This document shows, in pieces, positions 5,293 through 10,000 of a DNA stretch of 10,000 nt. The position numbers and the translations under genes were made by a program. The notes beneath the pieces are model-generated. The model was not told the DNA's origin. It did not search any database and saw only the letters and a program-made list of their open reading frames with translations. Every line of letters begins with the position of its first letter. Positions within the stretch are counted from its first letter, which is position 1. This DNA comes from an uncultured Ezakiella sp. (GTDB lineage: Bacteria > Bacillota > Clostridia > Tissierellales > Peptoniphilaceae), in the NCBI RefSeq assembly GCF_943913045.1, contig NZ_CALTVH010000012.1, positions 1 to 10,000 on the forward strand, in the 5' to 3' direction.

Positions 5293-6385
5293 GGTCACCT
5301 CTCAAGTCGTCTGCATAATCCATAAGTCCTAGAATTCTTTCTATATTAAGTGGGAAGAGATATCTCCCCCTCAAGTTTTCAATATTTTCTCTAAAGATAT
5401 GATCCTTGTGGTCGCCCTCATCCTTGGCCCTTAGGTAGTTTACCAGGTAAACCATGGGCATATTTTTGCTTTTAAGATAATTTTTGTAGGCCTTGTCGTG
5501 GTCGATGGTCTTTAGGCTTTCTCTGTCATCCTTTATAAGATAAATTACTTCCAAAAAGTTTTTAGTAAAATTCTTAAAAATAATATTGAGGTCGTCCACT
5601 TGTAAGAGCCTTTGCAAATTTTCTGCCGCTTGGTCGAACTTTTTCTCAAACAAGAGGTCGCCAGTATAATTTATATAAGCTTCCTGGTTAAAGATTTTGG
5701 TCAAATCATCTGGCTCGGTGTAGGGGGCGGAGTAGGCTCTTCCGTTCATCTCTTCTTTTTCCATGTACAAGGATTCGTAAAGACGAGTCCTAGCCTCTTC
5801 GCTTTTTAAAAGATTTATAATATTCCTGCCGTCATTTACCATTGACTGGAAGGGGATTAGATTTGTTAAAGCCAAATAAATTCCCACAGAGATAAAGACA
5901 ATTAAAAAAGCCTGGGCGAGTTGGTTGGTCACTTGCCTAAAAATTATATAGGCGAGGGCAGACAGGATTAGATTTGCAATAACCCCACCCAAATTGTATA
6001 GGACAAAGGGGTAGGACCCGTCTGATCTTTTCTTGGGGATCATCAGGCATTGGCCGCCCGTTCCCGGTATAGTGAAGATTCTTTTTTGCATGCCGGCCTC
6101 TGTATTTGCCAGCGTGTATGAGCCAATCCTAAAATATAAAAGCCTATAGCCAGTTAAAAATCCAAAGGCCATGTGGCCCAGCTCGTGAAAAACAACTTGC
6201 AAAACCATAGCGGTAAATACAAATAAATAGAGGACGCTTAAGCCCACTATCAAGCGCTGCCAGTTAGCAGTGAAGTCGATGATGGCATCCAAGCCTGCAG
6301 CCAGCCTGTAAGTTGCAAAGCCTGAAAAAAACATGACCGCTAAAAACAGGATAATCATTATAAATTTATCTAAAAACCTTCTCAT
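5285..6385 (-). CDS. M50-type (site-2-protease-like) membrane metalloprotease
   Basis: 366 residues. Hydrophobic segments lie at about 8-29, 44-66, 127-149 and 158-178. The zinc motif HELGH (67-71) sits at the end of the second, with His67, His71 and catalytic Glu68. The second half of the site is NLIPFQSMVNDG (175-186), where Asp185 fits the third zinc ligand of the family's NxxP...DG motif. Between them are GTGGQCLMIP (108-117) and the NLGG turn (131-134). A soluble tail of about 180 residues follows, with no recognised domain. Such proteases cut membrane proteins within or near the bilayer. The ATG follows AAGGAGAG, and a strong promoter lies just upstream. Cotranscribed with the TPR protein, a likely partner or substrate adaptor. 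The substrate is unknown. Confidence 0.88.
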   Translation of the reverse strand: MRRFLDKFIMIILFLAVMFFSGFATYRLAAGLDAIIDFTANWQRLIVGLSVLYLFVFTAMVLQVVFHELGHMAFGFLTGYRLLYFRIGSYTLANTEAGMQKRIFTIPGTGGQCLMIPKKRSDGSYPFVLYNLGGVIANLILSALAYIIFRQVTNQLAQAFLIVFISVGIYLALTNLIPFQSMVNDGRNIINLLKSEEARTRLYESLYMEKEEMNGRAYSAPYTEPDDLTKIFNQEAYINYTGDLLFEKKFDQAAENLQRLLQVDDLNIIFKNFTKNFLEVIYLIKDDRESLKTIDHDKAYKNYLKSKNMPMVYLVNYLRAKDEGDHKDHIFRENIENLRGRYLFPLNIERILGLMDYADDLRGDHV

Positions 6386-6415
6386 ATTCTCTCCTTGATT
6401 TCTTACCGTACATTA

Positions 6416-6444
6416 ATTTTAAAGGAGAGAGCAGACTTTGTCAA
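6416..6444 (-). promoter_or_regulatory. Sigma-A promoter of the M50/TPR operon
   Basis: On the minus strand, -35 TTGACA (6439-6444, consensus) and -10 TAAAAT (6416-6421) are separated by 17 bases, giving a leader of about 25 nt before the protease ATG. Confidence 0.85.
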
Positions 6445-6500
6445 ATGATTTCTATATGGATAAAAACAATTTTCTTACTAAAATACAAAATACAACCCAT

Positions 6501-6529
6501 AAAAAAAGACCAAGTCACACTTGGTCTTT
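6501..6529 (-). terminator. Rho-independent terminator of the G5/3D gene
   Basis: On the minus strand, AAAGACCAAG and CTTGGTCTTT form a perfect 10-bp stem around a TGTGA loop, followed by T residues to 6501. It begins 9 bases after the stop codon. Confidence 0.95.
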
Positions 6530-6538
6530 CATTTTGTC

Positions 6539-7555
6539 TTAATTAAATAAGTCTGCCGGTGTGTCTGCTGGTAGGATATAGACTTCTACCTGCCTTCTAC
6601 CGAATTGGAAGCATTCGCTGACTGTGTTCATAAATAGGTCTATCTTCATGCCTTTGATTGCTCCGCCTGTGTCTTCTGCAATCGCATATCCGTAGTCAGG
6701 AATGTCTGGGTTCAAGCTCTTTACATATAGCTTGGTTCCTAGTGGTATAACCCTTGGGTCTACCGCTACTGTTCCTCTTCTTGCTCTGGTGCCTGAGGCT
6801 GTAATTCCATAGCCGCGATCTCCTGGGCGTTTACCAGTTGATAATGGGCCTGCCTCATAAGCGGTTGCATTCATCACGTATTTGCGTGAAGCTCCGCGTG
6901 TTAGCACTTCTGCCTTACTTTCTTTTGACTTCATTGGTACTTCTATTATTTGAGGCACAGCCTCTTTTAAAATTTCTTCTTTCAATACTACGCTGCCCCT
7001 TACAATACCGTTTACGGTTTTGTTTTTCAGCGTAACTTTCTTTTCGCCGGGTACACCCTTTTGAATGGTGACCTCGGACTTTAAAATTGGGTTTGTGCTT
7101 TCGCGTTTGATGACCACAAATTCTTTTGGCATTGTCACTTCTTTGATTTCCTCGCGGACCCTAAAGATTGTGAGGGTCTTGTCTGTCAGGACTTCATCAA
7201 GGCCTGGGAGTGTGAGGTCATCTTCACCTAGCTCGATATTTAAGTAAGCCAAGATTTCTCTAACAGTCCTATTTGGGGCTTTTACTCTTGAGCTTTTGCT
7301 ATCTTCTTTTAAGTTAATTTCAATCAGAGGTTCGAGCTCATACACCTGATTGTTCTTTAATTCTTTTTTCTCTTTAATAATGAAGTCGGGGTAGTTTTGT
7401 TTTGCAAACGCTTCGAGTTCTTCAAATGTTTCTACCTTGGTAAGCAATTTGTACTTACCTTGCATTAGAACCACGTCTTTCTTTTCAGCGGCGTGAACGA
7501 CGCTGGATGTTAAAATTAGAAAGAATAGAACTCTAATAATTTTTCGAAAATTCAT
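6539..7555 (-). CDS. Secreted G5- and 3D-domain cell-wall protein
   Basis: 338 residues. A signal peptide (about 1-22) has a hydrophobic core and ends VVHA-A. A DUF348-like segment is likely around 75-120. A G5 domain follows at about 133-207 (VTIQKGVPGEKKVTLKNK near its end); G5 domains bind cell-wall sugars. The C-terminal 3D domain (about 228-328) has its three signature aspartates: Asp266 in VAVDPRVIPLGT, Asp295 in AEDTGG and Asp306 in KIDLF. This double-psi barrel is the catalytic fold of MltA-type lytic transglycosylases and Rpf/YabE-like proteins, so peptidoglycan cleavage is likely. The ATG follows AAGGAGG. The gene is monocistronic, with its own promoter and terminator, and is divergent from ppaC. 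Confidence 0.9.
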   Translation of the reverse strand: MNFRKIIRVLFFLILTSSVVHAAEKKDVVLMQGKYKLLTKVETFEELEAFAKQNYPDFIIKEKKELKNNQVYELEPLIEINLKEDSKSSRVKAPNRTVREILAYLNIELGEDDLTLPGLDEVLTDKTLTIFRVREEIKEVTMPKEFVVIKRESTNPILKSEVTIQKGVPGEKKVTLKNKTVNGIVRGSVVLKEEILKEAVPQIIEVPMKSKESKAEVLTRGASRKYVMNATAYEAGPLSTGKRPGDRGYGITASGTRARRGTVAVDPRVIPLGTKLYVKSLNPDIPDYGYAIAEDTGGAIKGMKIDLFMNTVSECFQFGRRQVEVYILPADTPADLFN

Positions 7556-7576
7556 AACTTCCTCCTTAGGTCTTTC

Positions 7577-7605
7577 ATTCTATACTTTTTTTGCCCTTTT
7601 GTCAA
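7577..7605 (-). promoter_or_regulatory. Sigma-A promoter of the G5/3D gene
   Basis: On the minus strand, -35 TTGACA (7600-7605) and -10 TAGAAT (7577-7582) are separated by 17 bases. The leader is short, about 15 nt, so the ribosome site follows almost directly. Confidence 0.87.
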
Positions 7606-7631
7606 GTTGGCGGCCGATTGAGGACTCGTAA

Positions 7632-7649
7632 ATGTGGTTATAATCACAT
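7632..7649. promoter_or_regulatory. CRP/FNR-like palindrome between divergent promoters
   Basis: ATGTG and CACAT flank a palindromic TTATAA centre; 16 of 18 bases obey the dyad. The core TGTGG-N6-TCACA differs by one base from the TGTGA-N6-TCACA site of CRP/FNR-type regulators. It is centred about 50 bases upstream of the likely ppaC start and about 70 upstream of the likely start of the 3D gene, so one protein could act on both. An exact TATAAT inside it (7639-7644) could instead belong to a weak promoter. Confidence 0.45.
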
Positions 7650-7655
7650 CTACCC

Positions 7656-7684
7656 TTGATTTTATAAAGACTTTTTGCTATGAT
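7656..7684 (+). promoter_or_regulatory. Sigma-A promoter of ppaC
   Basis: -35 TTGATT (7656-7661) and -10 TATGAT (7679-7684) are separated by 17 bases. AGAGGAGG (7696-7703) precedes the ATG. Confidence 0.8.
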
Positions 7685-7707
7685 ATATAAACTTAAGAGG
7701 AGGACTT

Positions 7708-9333
7708 ATGAAAGAAAAAGTTTACATCAGCGGTCATAGGAATCCGGACACAGATTCAATCTGTGCAGCCCTGGCCTATGCCGATTTAAAAAATAAAATA
7801 TCAGACTACCAGGCTGTGCCAATTCGCTTAGGGGATATCAATCGCGAGACCCAGTTTGTCTTGGATTATTTTGGCGTGGACCAGCCTATCTTTATGGATA
7901 CAATTAAAAGCGAGGTCAGAGATTTAAAACTCGACAGCCCCTTTATACTTAGCCCAGACACTTCCTGCGCCAAGGCTCTTGAATTTATGCAGGAGAAAAA
8001 TGTCAATGTCTTTGCAGTGGACAGCGAGGAAAAACTTATGGGCATTGTATCCTTGTCAAATATTACAAAGAATTATATGGACGTGTGGAACGACAAGGTC
8101 CTTAGGAATTCCAATACGCCTTTTGAGAATATCGTCCAAGTTTTATCGGGCGAAACGGTCTACATGCCAGAGAAAATCAGAGAATTAAATTCCATGAGAG
8201 TTTTTGCCATGAGCCTGCCCCATGCCTTACAAATTATCGAGGAGGGGGACGTGGTAATCACGGGAAATCGGACAGACGTTCACGAACTCTGCGAGAAAAA
8301 AATCTCCATCCTTATTATCTCCGGTGGCGGAGAAATTGACGACGACTTATTGGCGGCCGCCAAGGCAAATGGAGTTGCCCTTATCAAAACTCAGTTCAAC
8401 ACCTTTATGGGGTCTAGGCTTTTGCCCCAAGCCGTCCCAATCGAAGCTGTAATGGCCAAGGAAAACTTGGTGACCTTCGGCCTGGACGATTTTGTCGACG
8501 AAGTTACTGCTAAGATGAGTGAGACCCGCTTCAGGTCTTATCCGATTTTGGATGCCAAGGGTAAGGTTGTGGCCAGCATTTCCCGTTATCATTTGATCTC
8601 GACCGAGAAAAAGAAATTGATTCTGGTGGACCATAATGAGCGCAACCAATCCATCCACGACATTCAAGACGCGACCATTATCGAGGTCATCGATCACCAC
8701 AGGGTGGCAAATATAAATACAGAGGCGCCAATTTATTTTAGGAATATGCCAGTGGGTTCAACCTGCACCATTATCGCCAGCATCTATGGAGAAAAGGGCA
8801 TCAGCCCATCAAGAGAAATCGCAGGATTACTTTGCTCAGGGATTATTTCTGACACTCTTTTATTTAAATCGCCAACGGCAACCAATGTCGACAGGATCAT
8901 GCTGGACCGCATGGCAAAGATTGCAGAAATAAACCCAGAGGACTACGCCAAGGCCATGTTTAAGGCCGGCACAAGTTTGGAAGGCAAGAGGCCAACTGAT
9001 TTATTGAACGAAGACGTCAAAGAGTTTACTATCGAAGGCCACAAGATGCACATAGGTCAAGTCATGACCATGGACATGGACAGCCTGGAAAAAATAAAGG
9101 CCCAGCTACTTGTCGCCATGGAAGACCGTCGCAAATCAGACGGCGATGATTTAAATATCTTTATACTGACAGATATCTTAAAGGAAAATTCTAAAATCCT
9201 AGTCGTGGGCGATCAAGGAGAAAAAATCGCCAAAGCCTTCGGCCAAGAATTAAAAGAAAACGAATTCGATGCACCCGGAGTCCTGTCTCGTAAAAAACAA
9301 GTCGTCCCAGTCGTCGGCAAGGCGCTGGCTTAA
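7708..9333 (+). CDS. ppaC: Mn-dependent inorganic pyrophosphatase with CBS and DRTGG domains
   Basis: 541 residues. Family II (DHH) pyrophosphatases split pyrophosphate to two phosphates and drive biosynthetic reactions; they need Mn or Co. The catalytic DHH half is split by a regulatory insert. Metal ligands seen are GHRNPDTDSI (His10, Asp14, Asp16), VDHNE (Asp308), IDHHR (Asp329-His330-His331) and SDT (Asp382); the substrate-binding SRKKQ is at 527-531. The insert (about 68-300) has one CBS motif at about 76-125, a DRTGG-like segment at about 140-245 and a second CBS at about 248-298. CBS-PPases are inhibited by AMP/ADP and activated by ATP, and those with DRTGG respond to diadenosine polyphosphates (characterised in Clostridium perfringens). 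Codon use is richer in G and C than in the genes at 1-1700. No clear terminator follows. Confidence 0.95.
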   Translation: MKEKVYISGHRNPDTDSICAALAYADLKNKISDYQAVPIRLGDINRETQFVLDYFGVDQPIFMDTIKSEVRDLKLDSPFILSPDTSCAKALEFMQEKNVNVFAVDSEEKLMGIVSLSNITKNYMDVWNDKVLRNSNTPFENIVQVLSGETVYMPEKIRELNSMRVFAMSLPHALQIIEEGDVVITGNRTDVHELCEKKISILIISGGGEIDDDLLAAAKANGVALIKTQFNTFMGSRLLPQAVPIEAVMAKENLVTFGLDDFVDEVTAKMSETRFRSYPILDAKGKVVASISRYHLISTEKKKLILVDHNERNQSIHDIQDATIIEVIDHHRVANINTEAPIYFRNMPVGSTCTIIASIYGEKGISPSREIAGLLCSGIISDTLLFKSPTATNVDRIMLDRMAKIAEINPEDYAKAMFKAGTSLEGKRPTDLLNEDVKEFTIEGHKMHIGQVMTMDMDSLEKIKAQLLVAMEDRRKSDGDDLNIFILTDILKENSKILVVGDQGEKIAKAFGQELKENEFDAPGVLSRKKQVVPVVGKALA

Positions 9334-9343
9334 ATAGCCTTTA

Positions 9344-9372
9344 TTGAAAAGCCATTAACAAAGTGCTATAAT
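9344..9372 (+). promoter_or_regulatory. Sigma-A promoter of the small membrane protein
   Basis: -35 TTGAAA (9344-9349) and consensus -10 TATAAT (9367-9372) are separated by 17 bases. Transcription should start near 9379, only about 20 bases before the preferred ATG. Confidence 0.85.
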
Positions 9373-9397
9373 TAGGTCAATGAAAGGGGGACTGACC

Positions 9398-9658
9398 ATG
9401 GGTATGAACGGAATGGGCGGTTTACAAACCATCCAAAAGATTCTTCTCTATACGCAAATTGTTGACAGCTATGTTAAATTAGCTCTGGATATTTGTCTTG
9501 TCATCGGCGTTATTGTCTTGATCAAATATATTAGGCAAAGAGCCTGCATCGAAAAATCTCAATACGATTGCAGTGTTAAAGACAAAGAAGTTAAAAAAAT
9601 AGTCGAAGACATGAGACCAAAGACTGTTGAAGAAGAAATGGAAAATATGGATATATAG
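9398..9658 (+). CDS. Small single-pass membrane protein, function unknown
   Basis: 86 residues from the ATG at 9398, which AAAGGGGG (9383-9390) precedes by 7 bases. An earlier in-frame ATG at 9380 falls at the predicted transcription start and has no room for a ribosome site. A short Gly/Met-rich N-terminus (MGMNGMGG) is followed by an amphipathic stretch. One transmembrane helix lies at about 25-42 (LALDICLVIGVIVLIKYI). The C-terminal tail of some 44 residues is charged and acidic at its end (VEEEMENMDI), probably cytoplasmic by the positive-inside rule (KYIRQR). I do not recognise a family. It sits between ppaC and a strong terminator and may also receive read-through from ppaC. Confidence 0.75.
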   Translation: MGMNGMGGLQTIQKILLYTQIVDSYVKLALDICLVIGVIVLIKYIRQRACIEKSQYDCSVKDKEVKKIVEDMRPKTVEEEMENMDI

Positions 9659-9664
9659 ATTATG

Positions 9665-9686
9665 ACCAGGCTGAGCCTGGTTTTTT
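9665..9686 (+). terminator. Rho-independent terminator
   Basis: ACCAGGC and GCCTGGT form a perfect stem around a TGA loop, running into TTTTTT. It ends the small membrane protein transcript and probably ppaC read-through. Confidence 0.94.
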
Positions 9687-9706
9687 ATTGGATTTTTTTT
9701 AGGGAT

Positions 9707-9736
9707 TTGACAGGGCCCACATAAAAAATTTATAAT
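9707..9736 (+). promoter_or_regulatory. Sigma-A promoter of the lipoprotein gene
   Basis: Consensus -35 TTGACA (9707-9712) and -10 TATAAT (9731-9736) are separated by 18 bases. The start of transcription would fall near 9743, at the ribosome site itself. Confidence 0.88.
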
Positions 9737-9754
9737 AGGCCTGGAGGTAAGATA

Positions 9755-10000
9755 ATGAAAAAATCATATATATTAATACTTGCTTTGGCTATTATTCTTG
9801 GCTTATCTGCATGCAATAAGTCAGGAGCGGACAAGAGCGAGCAGACAAAAGAAAGTGCCCAGGCGGACAAGAGTGAAAGCGCAGACACTAACGAAAGCAC
9901 AGACACTAGTGAGACCACAGACGCTAATGAAAGCACGGACACTAGTGAAAGCACAGACGCTAGTGAAAGCACATTTAAATTTTCTGCCTTGGGAAATGTT
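9755..10000 (+). CDS. Lipoprotein with a repeat linker, 3' end outside the window
   Basis: The first 82 residues are present. A signal sequence (MKKSYILILALAIILG) ends in the lipobox LSAC, with Cys20 as the lipidated residue, so the mature protein is anchored to the outer face of the membrane. Residues 21-73 are a charged, low-complexity linker of Asp, Ser, Thr, Glu and Ala, ending in about five copies of a hexapeptide. The folded domain seems to begin at FKFSALGNV, just before the window ends. That opening could suit a redoxin (TlpA-like) lipoprotein, but too little is visible to decide. GGAGGT at 9743-9748 is 6 bases before the ATG. Confidence 0.85.
   Translation, partial: MKKSYILILALAIILGLSACNKSGADKSEQTKESAQADKSESADTNESTDTSETTDANESTDTSESTDASESTFKFSALGNV
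9878..9973 (+). repeat. 18-nt tandem repeat coding a hexapeptide linker
   Basis: There are just over five imperfect copies of an 18-bp unit of the form agc-aca-gac-act-agt-gaa, coding [ST][AT]D[TA][NS]E (residues 42-73). The unit is a multiple of three, so copy changes keep the frame. A looser related pattern (gcg-gac-aag-agc-gag) precedes it at 9827-9871. Its minus strand is open for 80 codons only because of this repeat. Confidence 0.85.

Noticed and set aside
9730..9972. Minus-strand open frame with Leu/Ser/Val repeats
   Set aside because: It is the mirror of the lipoprotein's 18-nt repeat, has no ribosome site, and lies over a strong plus-strand promoter and gene.
9878..9973. CRISPR-like periodicity
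   Set aside because: The period is 18 bases without spacers, and it is a coding tandem repeat in frame with the lipoprotein.

Overview
The window looks like part of a low-GC, Gram-positive anaerobe of the Firmicutes, perhaps the Tissierellia/Peptoniphilaceae (Anaerococcus/Peptoniphilus type). Reasons: strong AGGAGG-type ribosome sites, sigma-A promoters of the TTGACA-17-TATAAT kind, the Firmicute order rpsF-ssb-rpsR, a CBS/DRTGG-type family II pyrophosphatase (ppaC), and G5/3D-domain and lipobox-bearing exported proteins. The genus is an inference from style and was not tested by any search.

Layout. Positions 1-1695 are a very AT-rich plus-strand block: the 3' part of an alpha/beta hydrolase, a four-helix membrane protein whose ribosome site overlaps the hydrolase stop codon, and a GNAT acetyltransferase starting with TTG. 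Positions 1867-3340 are a complete IS3-family (IS150-type) insertion sequence with 25-bp imperfect terminal repeats and a 4-bp AAAG target duplication. Removing it and one AAAG restores a near-perfect 18-bp hairpin followed by a T-tract, so the element sits in the loop of a rho-independent terminator. A second hairpin inside its left end covers the ribosome site of orfA. Positions 3364-3508 carry no gene but hold a GC-rich patch and a nested inverted repeat.

Positions 3509-6385 are minus-strand and look like core chromosome. An M50-type membrane metalloprotease and a membrane-anchored TPR protein overlap by 8 bp and share a strong promoter. They are followed by rpsF-ssb-rpsR with its own extended -10 promoter and a clear terminator. 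Upstream, also on the minus strand, a secreted G5/3D-domain cell-wall protein (6539-7555) has its own promoter and terminator. It is divergent from ppaC (7708-9333), and a CRP/FNR-like palindrome lies between the two promoters. ppaC is followed by a small single-pass membrane protein with its own promoter and terminator, then by the start of a lipoprotein whose post-lipobox linker is an 18-nt tandem repeat. The window ends inside that gene.

How the genes fit together: the right two thirds combine ribosome and replication functions (bS6, SSB, bS18), envelope functions (M50/TPR pair, 3D protein, lipoprotein) and pyrophosphate removal for biosynthesis. The left third looks like accessory DNA. 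No complete unknown defence or mobile system is visible. The most interesting structure is the insertion sequence: its exact placement in a terminator loop and the hairpin over its own ribosome site. The M50/TPR pair is the best candidate for an undescribed functional unit.
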